From Crossaster papposus (Eukaryota > Echinodermata > Asteroidea > Velatida > Solasteridae), in assembly GCA_037893245.1 (NCBI GenBank), contig JBAIAA010000704.1, positions 682,001-746,000 of the forward strand: a DNA stretch of 64,000 nucleotides, in the 5' to 3' direction. The notes beneath the pieces are model-generated. The model worked only from the letters and a program-made list of their open reading frames with translations, was not told the origin of the DNA and ran no database searches. Within the stretch, counting starts at the first letter, position 1; every line of letters begins with the position of its first letter. Both the position numbers and the translations under genes were made by a program. Of the stretch, positions 38,452-50,566 are shown in pieces.

Positions 38452-39755
38452 GCATTAGCCTCTGTCATGAAATGACGAAAATCAACCGAAGAGGGCGTTT
38501 TGAGGAAATTTGTCAATATGGCTTCCGAGCTCGCGCGTAAAACTAACGTAAGTAGCTATACCATGGAGGAAAGACAACAGATAGTTAGTGAATTGCGGGG
38601 AAATACTTAATAAAAAATGGCCAATCATAAAACTAGATTTTCTTTCCTGCACTTGAAAAGACCCGCCGTATATTTATGCTCCTTAGAAAACCGGTTAGGC
38701 CCAATTAACATTTAAACAAAACAAAAAATTCAGTGGCACTGAACTGAAGCTTTATTTGAAAGCCATATTTGAATGCCAAACAGTAAACAAATTCTGGGGC
38801 CAATTCATACAACTTGATACATGTACAAGCAATATTATTTTTGTATTTTTAATTATTTTTTGACATCAAATATAAATTTGGGGCTTTACACACAAGCACT
38901 TGGTTCACATAATTACTATATGGACGTTAAACCTCAACATTCCTAATCCTGCAATGTTAATTTAAAAACCAGTTTTAAATACTGTCACATTAAATGTACA
39001 GACGCCTGTGAAATCTAGTAATATTTTACCCTTTTATTGACTGAAACCTGACATTAAAAGGACTTCGTAAATATTAAACTTGAATTTTTCAAGAATTATT
39101 CATTTGCGCCACGACCAATTAGGGAGCACTCGGTCGATTGTGTGCACAATTTCTGGACGCCACCGTTTTGGTGTTTTTTTCGGACTAAGCTTACACCTAA
39201 ATTGTTAACAGAGGATAAATAGCAAGCATTAATAACATTAACATGGTAAAGGTACAATGAATTTGCAGTTTGTCAACAAAGAAGTATGGCAACATTGCAT
39301 GAGGAAAGTCGGCCCAACATTAACTGTTTATAAACAATGTAAACGTCGAAGTACAGCTATAGCTCTCCCAAAGGTCGAGTTGTCTCAACGGGCGAGTTGT
39401 CTCAACGGGCGAGTTGTCTCAACGGGCGAGTTGTCTCAACGGGCGAGTTGTCTCAACGGTCGACTTGTCTGACATCTGCTAGCTACGCACGTACGTATAT
39501 AGCGCAGCACGCTTTCACAAACTGACCATTTTTTCAGTCGCTGTTTCTTTCTCTTTCGTAATTTTACGGTTTTGGATGACATTTAGCCTTATGCCTACGA
39601 TTTATCCTTTCGAAATAACCACAGCCTTTAGAGCTCCGTCGTAAGCCATAAAAGTTCTGACATCGACGACACACGTGTTGCTGTTGGTAAGCGCCGCCAT
39701 TTTGACAATTTTCCTCGCGTTGACCTTTTAGAAAGGTCATGACAGAGGCTAATGG
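38452..39755. mobile_element. 1.3 kb inverted-repeat element, CATTAGCCTCTGTCATGA ends
   Basis: CATTAGCCTCTGTCATGA near 38453 and its complement TCATGACAGAGGCTAATG near 39736, with looser pairing continuing inward (TTTTGAGGAAATTTGTCAA against TTGACAATTTTCCTC). It contains a 17-bp minisatellite. No transposase frame. Confidence 0.5.
39374..39463 (+). repeat. 17-bp minisatellite, 5 units
   Basis: CGAGTTGTCTCAACGGG repeated five times almost without change. Confidence 0.9.
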
Positions 39756-40267
39756 AGGAAGATTGTGGTTTTGGGTTGTTTTTTGTTTTGCTGGTTTTTT
39801 TTAATGACAAGTGAATTTCGACTTTTAATTATTTATCTTGACCCACCCACCCACTATTTCGACCAAAAGTCGAAATTTTAAAACATTGAAAATATTGAAT
39901 GGCCCCTAACCCAGATTTGTGTTAAAGTGAAATTGTAAAGTTTAGTCTGACTGGCTGGGTTTCGGTTTCGGTTTCGTTTTATACTACTTGTATAAGTTTA
40001 TATAAGGGCCTAAAGGTATATAGAGGATGGCGGCAAGTTTGCATTAAAAATTAAAAAACCACTATATACTACTGTCTACTAACTTCCGTGCTGGGTTACT
40101 GTAACATAATTTACACACCTTATACTACACCCTTTTTAGTTAAGTTTACAACATTTTCGCGCGCGCAAGGTCATGTGATGGTGACAACCGCGTTTAAGGC
40201 GGGAAAAAACCGTCGGAATAATGTATACATTATGTACACCGTTTTTTTATGGTGTAAATGGAGGACA

Positions 40268-40783
40268 CCCGTCTAACCAGGTAAATCCGCCAATTTTTCG
40301 AGGCTTCTCGACCAATCAGAAGGCCGCATTTCCGCCCCATTTGGCCCCCACGTGACCCTCATCGGCATAAATGAGGAACGGGAATCTACCATTTACCGTG
40401 GGGGTATCATGTACGAGCGTGAGGGGCTTGCGTAAATGCAAATAATTCAAAAGATCGTATCATTTTTATGTATGATATTGACTTTGATATACGTATTTGT
40501 ATGCACATGTACAATGTAAACGTATGTAATTTAAATAACAAAATGAACCAAGTAATATATTTTGTTTATGTGTTGTAGGATTGTTTTAATGTATTAGGTT
40601 TATCCTACTTTGTGTACATAATGTAGGCCTACTGCATACATTACCGTGTGGGGAGGAAGGCTTTAAGTTAATTTATTATTTAGGAAAGTATCCGTACACG
40701 AATAAACAGTAAGAGATAAGATACAATACATACATGGGGAATGTAATTGTGGGAACCTACTATATGTACAGTCCTACAAAACT
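40268..40783 (+). repeat. left arm of a 7 kb inverted-repeat structure
   Basis: CCCGTCTAACCAGGTAAATC onward matches the reverse complement of 46723-47238 along about 515 bp with few differences. Confidence 0.8.
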
Positions 40784-40843
40784 GAAATGATTTCCCAACC
40801 CGCGCACATCCTGTACACGTATACGTACCCCGTACCCCATACC

Positions 40844-40944
40844 CAGGGGGGCGGGGGGGAGGAGGCGGGCGGGGGGGGGGGAGGAGGCGGGCGGGGGGGG
40901 GGAGGAGGCGGGCGGGGGGGGGGGGGGAGGGGTGGGGAGGCGGG

Positions 40945-40976
<32 letters not shown>

Positions 40977-41699
40977 GCGGGGGGGGGGGGGGGGGGGGCA
41001 ACAAAGTGCGCCACCAACGTTGAAATGTTATCTCATTCATTCTTCTACGCTCATGAGCTGCACATCTCACACAGTAAATACGTATAGATCGCTACCTCGC
41101 AGCGCACCATTGAAACACATACAAATTTTCTTCCGTCGCGCGCTCCCCGAATTCAGTGATTTATACAACGTCCGCAAAGCCAGGTACACAGGCACGATCT
41201 ACGCGGATTATTTTGGGGGAGATGTCATTTTTCTGCCATTTTCGTTTGAAACCAACACGATAAAACGCAAGGGGTTCACAGGCAGAATTTTTTTAAATTC
41301 AGTATATCAATGCTACATCCTTCAATAACGTATCCATTTAAAAAAAATAGTGGGTTCGAAGCACTATTTTTCACAATTTTATCGATTATTATTGCCCTTT
41401 TTAGGGGAGGTATTTGTCAACGTCGTTTGGAGTATTTGTGCACAATCTCTACGTGCATCAACGGTACGTCAACGTAAAATTTTTTCGACTGCTTTTTTTC
41501 ATTTCAATACAATTTTTGTCATTGGATGATACAAATTAAAGTAAATAACAACGTTTGTACAACTACAAAAGACAAGATGTTAAGATTGGATGCCAAAAAC
41601 TCTTAATTTTTCGCGTGAGAAAATTGTTCCCCCTATTTTGAGAATGTACGGTACCCCAGCGTTTCGCAATCACAGCCTCGAAGGCCCCCCCCCCCCCTG
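40844..41699 (-). mobile_element. poly-G/poly-C hAT-like MITE, copy 3 (inverted)
   Basis: Interior reversed relative to copies 1 and 2. Flanks CCCATACC and CCCAGACC match at 7 of 8 positions. The G-rich end is expanded into a 150-bp (GGGC)GGAGGCGGGCGGG-type tract. Confidence 0.75.
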
Positions 41700-43439
41700 C
41701 CCAGACCCAGCACTGTTTCAAGTACTATCGAGAATAATGGCCTTTTGTACTCGGATGATGTAACCCAAGTGACGTCACGGCGCTGAGTCATCGAAACTGA
41801 TAAACATTTGGACAAGCCCAGTCTAGTCTATTGTCTATTCGTCAGGCCGAAATTCGCGGTGTTTTTGAACGTTCTAATGCGCTATATGAGTCATTCAATT
41901 GAAGCAGGGGGGTGGGGGGGGGGGGGGGGGGGGGGGGGGCGGAGGGGCGGCCCTTCGAGACTGTGATTGCGAAACGCTGATGTACCGTCCTTTCTCAAAA
42001 TAGGGGGGAACAATTTTCTCACGCGAAAAATAAAGAGTTTTTGGCATCCAATCTTAACATCTTGTCTTTTGTAGTTGTAAAAGGTTGTTATTTACCTTAA
42101 TTTTTATCATCCAATGACAAAATTGTATTGAAAATGAAAAAAGAAGTTGAAAAAAATTAAGCGTTGACGTACCGTTGATGCGCGTGGAGATTGTGCACAA
42201 ATACTCAAACGACGTCAACAAATACCTCCCCTAAAAAGGGCAATAATAATCGATAAATTGTGAAAAAATCGTGCTTCGAACCCACTCATTTTTTTCAATG
42301 GATACGTTAAAAAAGGATGTAGCAGTGATATACTGAATTTAAAAAAAAATCTGCCTGTGAACCCCTTGCGTTTTATCGTGTTGTTTTCGAACGAAAATGG
42401 CAGAAAATGACATCGCCCCCAAAAAAATTCGTGTAGATCGTGCCTGTGTACCTGGCTATGCGGACGTATAAATGCGGACGTATAAATCACTGAATTCGGG
42501 GGAGCGAGCGCGGAGCAAATTTGAACGTGTTTCAATGGTGCGCTTCGAAGGGGCGATCTATACGTATAGTAACCCTAAATTAGCCATATATTGAGCCAAT
42601 CTGTGAAATTGTTTAAAAGAAGCTAATTTCAACTGATTTTGGTGGGTATGGGTATGGACAACTACCAAAAAAAAGGAAGGAGGGATAGGGGTTGGGGAAC
42701 TTTTTTTATTAGAGGTCAAAGGTCATTGACCCCTGCCTAAATCACTAAAAATTATATTTCAGCAACAAAATATGGTATATAGATGATCTTGGTGTCAAAA
42801 TGCACAGAATTACAAAAGAAGATGACATCAAATAATTATTGACCCTTGGGACCAAATCCTGACCTCCGAAAATGAGGTCAAAGGTCAAAAAACTATTTTA
42901 TTACTAAAATGTCATATTTATAACAGGAAAATTATCATTAAATAAAAATGAGCACAAACAAATCGAAGAGACTAATTTTAACTTACGTGGCGGGTATGGG
43001 AGTTATTATTTATTCTAGGGGCAGAGGTCAAAGGTCATTGACCCTGGACTAAAACACTATAAATTGTATCTCGGCAACAACATATGTACTTGTATGATCT
43101 TGTAAATCAAAATGGTCATAATTACACTGGAAGTAGAAAAATGTAAATTCTTGTGATATAAATGTAGGATACAAATTGACCGCCACATATGACCTTAAAG
43201 GTCAAAGGTAATTATTCGAAGCCCCATATTGAATCCACAAAGCACCACCCTAGAGATATACGTATAACATAAAACAACATGAATTATGTCTTTGTTTAAG
43301 AAGTGATTACTCATAACACCTAGTTACCCTACATGTAGGCCTACATGTACCCTGACTAGTTACCCCAGTGAAGTGAGATGTCCCAAAAGTTTCCTATTAA
43401 TAAGAAGAGGAGTTTGGTGCATCTTGCAGAGAGTCTTGT

Positions 43440-43987
43440 ATACAGCAGAGAGATTCAGCACACCCTAAGTCGGTATTTGGCGGCTTAATCAAGGGCGAAG
43501 TGACTGGAACAACCGTATACATGTATGTACCCATTTAAAAGACTTTGAGGAGAGGGTTGAATTATTCAAGGACCAACTTAAAAAGCGCGGATACACAAAC
43601 GAAGACCTAGCCCTTCCTCAAAGGGGCGAGCCTTCCGCGGACTCTAAGCGTGAAAAAAACCCAAAAAAAACACACCACAATACCCCACTGGTGTTCGTCC
43701 TACCATACTACCCACGAGTCGCGCTCCCAGCTCTCAAACGGGCTCTCCTCAAACACTGGCACTGGATTAGTGAAAACGAATACCTAAATACATGTAGGCT
43801 ATTTGATACCCAACCCTTGGCATACAAACGGCACAAAAACATAAAATATGAACTTGTTCGATCTAGGACTAAAGCACCTCCACAATCCAACCAAGAAGAA
43901 AACAACCTGGATGAGGAGAATGTGCAAATCCTATTGGAACTATTGGAAGAACAAAACAATGATCAAAGAAATGGCTCTCAAGACTAA
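43440..43987 (+). pseudogene. decayed reverse-transcriptase C-terminal fragment (Penelope/DIRS-like)
   Basis: The frame from about 43473 to 43984 contains LKDFEERVELFKDQLKKRGY, then LVFVLPYYPRVALPALKRAL, LLKHWHWI and KNIKYELVRSRTKAP. The order RGY, F-V-x-x-Y, W and N-(I/L)-x-x-x-LVRS is typical of the region after the RT catalytic core in Penelope-like and related elements. Just upstream, HPKSVFGGLIKGE lies in another frame, so it is frameshifted and 5'-truncated. Confidence 0.45.
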
Positions 43988-45482
43988 AACAAAATAAATA
44001 AGTCAAGATGCCTTCCTTTCGATCAATACCCCCCAAAAAGCCGGTATTTGTCCTTGCAATCTGTCATATAAACCAACACACAAATATAAAAACAAGGAAA
44101 AAGAAAAGTAAACTGAAAGAATGGTGACTGATGAAGTGCATAATATAGCACAAAAAATATGCCGTGCTCCCTTCCAAAAAAGGAGAGAAAAAGGGGACGG
44201 CATATTATTACCGGTAATAATCAATCACTGAGTGAACTAAAAACAAAGGACCACTGTTGCAATACACAAACCACAAACCAAAAAAAAAAAAAAAAAAGAG
44301 TTAAGAATTACGCTCCGGAGAGGCCAGTCAAACAACCACTCTCTGGCATACCGGGCATACCCACTAGATAACGTACAATTACAATTTAACTCTGCCAGTC
44401 ACAAATACAATCCATATGATACTTGTCAGCAGAACCGCGTCTCAAGAAAATAACGAAAAACACGGAGGGGTTCTCTTGAAACTTGTACACGTAACCCCCC
44501 CCCCCCCTCCTCCTACCGACTGCAATCTCAGAAAAAACGTGGCCAGAACTGAATTCCCAGAAGCGTATATCACTAAGAAAAAACTTACATTAAGAATTAC
44601 GCTCTGGGCAATATAGTTACGCAACCACACTGCTGGCATACCAGCAAATCATAAATATAGATTTATCTCTGCAGACCAGCAACAAACATACAATCCTATG
44701 ATACTTCACGCAGCAGAACTGTTGCAGCATCTCCAAAACAATAATGAAAACGATGAGAAATAGTTCTGACTTGTGACAACTTAATTTTTTGACTTGCTTG
44801 CATGCCATCTTGTTCTTACATGTATGTAAATAACAGATTATTTATATCAAATGTATTGTATTTAATTTAAATTTATTTTTATTTGATATATAGTAATTGT
44901 ATGTAGACATTTCAAGGTTGGGTAGGCAGGCTTTAGGGCTACAGTGTTTTAGTACACTTTTGCCTACCCTGGCCAGCTTGGAATGTTTTTTTTGTCTTTG
45001 TTTAGATCCAACTCTCAATCTTTTATCATTTGTCTAACCTCCCCCCCCCCCCCCCCCAAATACACCACATTCTCACTCCCTATTTTCCTTCCTTTCCCTA
45101 TGTAAACCCACAACCACTTGTCACTCGCCTACCCCACACACTCACAACTCCCCCCCCCCTACTTGACCACTCCCCTCCTCACCCCTCCCCTCCTCCACCC
45201 CTTCCCTTCTCAACCACATTAATCCTTCCCCAATCCCCATTGCATACCGGTACTTTACGTCTCATTTTCCTTCGTTTCCCTCCGATAACCCCATCCCCCA
45301 CTGACCCCAGCTCTCTAATCCCCCTTACCTCTTGAATAATTCAGTTTTGCTATTCAAACTTATTGTTTCTGTTATATTGAAAGCATTGTTACTTTATACT
45401 TGCAATGATTTCATGTACAGCTGTATAACTTTGTCAATGTACTGTTTTTTATTCTTGGCCGAATAAATAATAATAATAATAA
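43988..45482 (+). mobile_element. probable 3' region of the truncated retroelement
   Basis: Non-coding, with C-rich and A-rich tracts (C tracts at 44494 and 45042, A tract at 44279). It ends near CTTGGCCGAATAAATAATAA with (AAT)n, a tail style common at 3' ends of target-primed retroelements. Assignment to the RT fragment upstream is inference. Confidence 0.4.
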
Positions 45483-46722
45483 TAAACACCCTCCCCTTCC
45501 CATAGTAGAATGAGTTCTGATTCACTGCAGCTAACTCTGGGATTGATCAAACAAACAACAACAAATAAACTGATCATTCCTTGAAGTATGCCTGCATAAA
45601 CCGGTTTCCCTTTGCTATTTTCTTGCAATAGTCTCACAGAAAAAGAAAATAATTCCACATAACCCAGCGTTAGACGTCCTTCCCATGTGACCGAGAATCG
45701 TTTTAATAATTAAAAAAACGTAGGCTGATTGTATGATTAGGCTTCTTCCCAATAAACACCAAACAAGATTATAAATGCACATATACTTTACATACACAAA
45801 CTATTTGACACTAATGAACTTTAATTCCCCCCCCCCCCCCCGCCCAATTGCTCATTTTGACCTTTAACCTCGTATTTTGGTGGTGAAGAATCCATTTCAT
45901 ATTGTGTTTATCTCCTAGTATAATTCTGTGCATTTGGACACCAAGATCATCTAGGCCTATGAAAAACATACTGCTGCTGAGATACAATTTATAATGTTTT
46001 AGTGCAGGGTCAAAGACCTTTGACCCTCAGAAAGGGAATTTCCCCCTCCTTCTTTGCTCTTGGAATAAATAATAACCCCCATACCCGCCACAATAAGTTG
46101 AAATTAGCCTCTTAGATTTGTTTTTGTTCATGGTAGTTTTCCTGTTATTTTACTAATATGACATTTTAGTAATACGTCTATTTTTGACCTTTGACCTCTT
46201 TTCTAAGGGTCAGTAGTTATTCTATGTCATCTTCTTTCATAATCCTGTGCATTTTGACACCAAGATCATCTATATACCATATTTTGTTGCTATAAATATG
46301 ACATTTTAGTAATAAAATTGTTTTGTGACCTTTGACCTCATTTTCGGAGGTCAGGATTTGGTCCCAAGGGTCAATAATTATTTGATGTCCTCTTCTATTA
46401 TAATTCTGTGCATTTTGACACCAAGATCATCTATATACCATATTTTGTTGCTGAAATATATTTTTTTGCGATTTGGGCAGGGGTCAATGACCTTTGACCT
46501 CTAATAAAAAATATTCCCCAACCCCTATCCCTCCTTCCTTTTTTTTGGTAGTTGCTCATACCCATACCTACCCAAATCAGTTGAAATTAGCTTCTTTTAA
46601 ATGTTTTCACAGATGAACCTTAAGTTAGGGATACTAGTATTTACTGTGTGAGATGTGTGGCTCATGAGCGGGGAAGAATGAATGAGATACATTTCAACGT
46701 TGGTGGCGCACTTTGTTTTGTA

Positions 46723-47238
46723 GTTTTGTAGGACTGTACAATATAGTAGGTTCCCACAATTACATTCCCCATGTATGTATTGTATCTTATCTCTTACTGT
46801 TTATTCGTGTACGGATACTTTCCTAAATAATAAAATTAACTTAAAGCCTTCCTCCCCACACGGTAATGTATGCAGTAGGCCTACATTATGTACACAAAGT
46901 AGATAAACCTAATACATTAAACAATCCTACAACACATAAACAAAATATATTACTTGGTTCATTTTGTTATTTAAATTACATACCGTTTGCATTGTACATG
47001 TGCATACAAATACGTATATCAAAGTCAATATCATACATACAAATGATACGATCTTTTGAATTATTTGCATTTACGCAAGCCCCTCACGCTCGTACATGAT
47101 ACCCCCACGGTAAATGGTAGATTCCCGTTCCTCATTTTATGCCGATGAGGGTCACGTGGGGGCCAAATAGGGCGAAATGAGGCCTTCTGATTGGTCGAGA
47201 AGCCTCGAAAAATTGGCGGATTTACCTGGTTAGACGGG
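46723..47238 (-). repeat. right arm of the 7 kb inverted-repeat structure
   Basis: Reverse complement of 40268-40783, ending GGTTAGACGGG. Confidence 0.8.
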
Positions 47239-47718
47239 CTTCACTACTACATACCCCGTACCTGGCGACACGAAGGTGAATTGGGGTTAGGGTTAGAATC
47301 GAGGACGACCTCGATTTAGATTCGTGTACAAAACCAATGAGAGGCGTCAGGTAAACATCTTAGTATCATTTTTATATCTAATTTGAAAAACTTTGTGGAA
47401 TTGGAAAATGTATTTTGTGCTATTGTTTTTATTAATGTTATTGTTTGTTAATTATAGGTTTTCCCAGGCTTTTTAAAAACATTTTGTATTGAAAATCACA
47501 AACTCTCACATTAAATTTCGTTCGATAAAAAATCCACACGCTTTTACCAAACCGATTTAGTCATTTATCATTCACTTTCAAAGTTTGGTCGCTCTATTTA
47601 AACATTGTCTCGGGAATATTCCTGTACAACCGCGACTGGCACCTATGATAGAAAAATGAATTAATAGATGAAATACAAACAATTACAATATTCCCAATAT
47701 ATTATTTGCTCTTAACAG

Positions 47719-48039
47719 GTGACAAAGTGCACCTGACAATGGTCACGCCCACACCTTATGGGGCGGGGTATTCGCACCCCGAAGCTAGATTCAGTTGTTT
47801 CCGTAGCAGTCCTGATATTGATACCACGCTGAGCTTTGGTAGACCGTTCCAGATAGGTCTAGGTGGGACTACAATAATAACATCTACCACCCTCCCTACT
47901 GGTAGTATGGAAACAGTGAACGGACAAATAGTCACACAGGATCTGACCACCAGTAATGATGCCACTGGGTTGTTTTATTGTGAAGGTTCCAATAGAGGGT
48001 TAACAACCAGGGTGTATAGCATCATCCACAGTGTGAACA
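47719..48039 (+). CDS. copy C exon 2: N-terminal Ig-like module
   Basis: 107 codons, open, phase 1-1, both cysteines present (SCFRSS, LFYCEGS). It differs from B in the PYGAGYSHPEARF and LGGTTIITST stretches. Confidence 0.7.
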
Positions 48040-48255
48040 GTAAGTAAACTCATAGACATCACATTGCCACTGGGTTATTTTATTGTGAAGGTTCTAATAG
48101 AGGGTTAACAACCAGGGTATATAGCATCATCCACAGTGTGAACAGTAAGTAAACCCATAGACATCACATTGCCACTGGGTTGTTTTATTGAGAAGGTTCC
48201 AATAGAGGGTTAACAACCAGGGTGTATAGCATCATCCACAGTGTGAACAGTAAGT
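47955..48255 (+). repeat. 105-bp tandem repeat spanning the exon 2 donor, copy C (3 units)
   Basis: Same unit as 5563-5877. Unit 2 keeps the cysteine codon (ATTGTGAAGG), but its nearest acceptor-like CATAG is out of phase; unit 3 has TGA. Confidence 0.8.
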
Positions 48256-49272
48256 AAACTGGACATCACAATGCTAAGATGAATGAAGAAACAATTGATG
48301 ACTGTTAATGAATTAAGATTTTTTTTTCAATATCTGTATTTTACCAATTTTATTGACTGTTTGTGCATTGCCTAGGTAGGTGGGGCCAGGTAAACGTCAT
48401 CTGCACACCCGTTGTTATCGGTTGCAATGTGTTTATTACCATTCAGCACTCCAGAATCAAAAACCGTTAACTTAAACAAAATAAAAAAATCCCGGATATC
48501 AATTTTGTTTTGCATGAACGAAGCCAAAATGGAAACAGGTTTTACAATCATGGATGCCGAAAAAAGTTCAAGAAAAACGGCGTTCGTTTTCAACTGGCGT
48601 CGGGCTTTTCATTAAAAATTTTTTTTCGTGATTACCGTCGTGATTTGTTTCTTGAAATTTTCGGAGCAATTAAAAGATATTTAGCGCAGTCATTTGGCTG
48701 GATGCCTAGAATCATCATTTTCTTTCAAATAAGTAAGATATTTCTTAATAATTCGGTAGTAAAATCTTTCGATATTTGCAAATGGTGTATCGAACCTGTA
48801 GTCTAAACAGTTTACTAAACATAACCTAACTTTGGGAGGTTTTTAAAACCTTTGCTTCGTCTTCGTCTTTGCCTCAGAATAATTAATAATTCGGTAGTAA
48901 AATCTTTCGATATTTGCAAATGGTGTATTCTACCTGTAAACAGTTTACTAAACATAACCTAACTTTGGGAGGTTTTTAAAACCTTTGCTTCGTCTTCGTC
49001 TTCGTCTTTGCCTTAGACTGAGATGCAAATAGAAATGAAAGCAAATGAAAATATTCAAACTTTTTGGTTCATATCAATCGATTAAATGTTTCTGAAGCAC
49101 AAAATGCACCAGCATTTTGTTAGAGTTTTGGCAGTTGGGAGCCTAAAATCGCCTTCAGCTTAAAACGAAGACGAAACCAGGGATTAGAAAAAGCTCATAC
49201 ACAGTCCTCAAAACTCGTGTTCTGTATTTCTGTATTAAAAAATCCCCTTTCACATTACTTTCCAAATTGCAG

Positions 49273-49551
49273 GAAGATTTGAGCCTCGTGATGGACTGGT
49301 GACAATGACTGTCAATGCAGAAGAAGGTGTTGACCTCATGATTGACTCTGTCAATTCTAGGAATACTCCTCTATGGCGTAGAATCAGAGATGGAATTGCC
49401 ACAAGGTTTGATGCACAAAGTGGATACCGTGGAATGTTAAGCGTCACGTTTCCTTCTTCCATGGTCAATGATGGAGATTTGTTTGCCACTCTACAGAGGG
49501 CGATGCCACTTTTTAATAATCACTTTAGTATGATCAGAGTCATAGTCAGAG
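49273..49551 (+). CDS. copy C exon 3: module of uncertain fold
   Basis: 93 codons, open, matching 6371-6649. Confidence 0.7.
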
Positions 49552-49864
49552 GTAAGTACAAAACAATCGTGATCTTGGCAAATGATTTTAATATCGTTAA
49601 TTCGTTGTCTTAAGCAATAGTATGTTATCTGCTCTCCAGCAGTTTTTAGTAATGCAAAAATGGGCATAGAAGCGCGATCTGATTCTTACCAGACAACACA
49701 ATGTAAACAATTATCCGTCAAAAAAGGATACAAAAGAACAGCACAAATATGATTAGGGTCCCTTCCTCTCTTTATCGGCCCTTTTTTGTCTTGTGGGGGC
49801 ACGCTAAACAAGCCCCCTTCTTTGGAATACTACTGTTGTTTCGGTCACATTTTCTGTTTTACAG

Positions 49865-49999
49865 GGTGTGCCGCAGGAAAGTGGGGTCCTCCTGTGTGTG
49901 TCGATGTGTGTGATGTGTGCTACAATGGAGGAGTGTGTGATGATGAGACAGGAGATTGCATCTGCCCACCAGGATTCATGGGACCAAACTGCCTCACAG
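49865..49999 (+). CDS. copy C exon 4: EGF module 1
   Basis: 45 codons: [38 protein letters not shown]. Confidence 0.8.
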
Positions 50000-50450
50000 G
50001 TAAGCTCATTGCTTGATCACTGTCTGTCCATCCGTCAGCCTGTCAGGCTAGGTGTGTGATGTGTGCTACAATGGAGGAGTGTGTGATGATGAGACAGGAG
50101 ATTGCATCTGTCTACCAGGATTCATGGGACCAAACTGCCTCACAGGTAAGCTCATTGCTTGATCACTGTCTGTCCATCCGTCAGCCTGTCAGGCTGGGTG
50201 TGTGATCTGTGCTACAATGGAGGAGTGTGTGATGATGAGACAGGAGATTGCATCTGCCCACCAGAATTCATGGGACCAAACTGCCTCACAGGTAAGCTCA
50301 TTGCTTGATCACTGTCTGTCCATCCGTCAGCCTGTCAGGCTAGGTGTGTGATCTGTGCTACAATGGAGGAGTGTGTGATGATGGGACAGGAGATTGCATC
50401 TGTCCACCAGGATTCATGGGACCAAACTGCCTCACAGGTAAGCTTATTGC
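49906..50450 (+). repeat. 146-bp tandem repeat spanning the EGF exon donor, copy C (4 units)
   Basis: GTGTGTGAT anchors at 49906, 50052, 50198 and 50344, spaced exactly 146 bp. Each unit has a donor CACAG|GTAAGC. Units 2 and 4 have TAG in phase after GTCAG; unit 3 has TGG. Confidence 0.9.
50193..50291 (+). CDS. possible cassette exon: half EGF module, copy C
   Basis: After GTCAG the frame is open for 33 codons to a GTAAGC donor, phase 1-1, reading [19 protein letters not shown]... to NCLT. It would add a second half-EGF if used. The polypyrimidine tract is weak and expression is unproven. Confidence 0.3.
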
Positions 50451-50566
50451 TTGATCACTGTCTGTTCATCCGTCTTGATTGGTGTGTGACTGTGTGATAT
50501 GTGTTACAATGAAAGATGCAAAATTAATTTCTTAATTAGTATATGTATCAAATTTTATTTCCACAG

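Larger units (their letters stand above)
42567..46637. mobile_element. 4.1 kb TIR element rich in AGGTCA direct repeats
   Basis: Ends TAGTAACCCTAAATT and, inverted, TAGTATCCCTAACTT; 3-bp flank GTA on both sides (42564-42566, 46638-46640). Long inverted arms of about 650-800 bp (42567-43225 against 45835-46637) carry many GGTCAAAGGTCA motifs. The middle holds a decayed retroelement piece. No transposase recognised. Confidence 0.65.
41905..46722 (+). mobile_element. poly-G MITE copy 4, split by a 4.1 kb TIR element
   Basis: The 5' part is 41905-42566 and the 3' part 46638-46722; joined, they read through as in copy 1 (CTATACGTA then TTTACTG). The C tract and 3' terminus are missing where the right arm of the 7 kb inverted repeat begins. 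Confidence 0.7.
35608..47718 (+). other. copy C intron 1, expanded from about 0.36 to 12.1 kb
   Basis: Copies B and D have 360 and 373 bp here. The ancestral intron appears twice, at 35608-35937 and 47350-47718, with nested transposons between. The second copy starts exactly at GTAAAC but is preceded by GAGGCGTCAG instead of the exon 1 end. Confidence 0.75.

Noticed and set aside
40760-41070. Pro-rich and Gly-rich open frames at 37309-37674, 38129-38409 and 40760-41070
   Set aside because: Produced by the G and C tracts of the poly-G MITEs, with no start context or conserved protein.
45030-45335. Proline-rich open frame of about 100 codons
   Set aside because: Low-complexity C-rich tract inside a retroelement tail; composition alone explains it.
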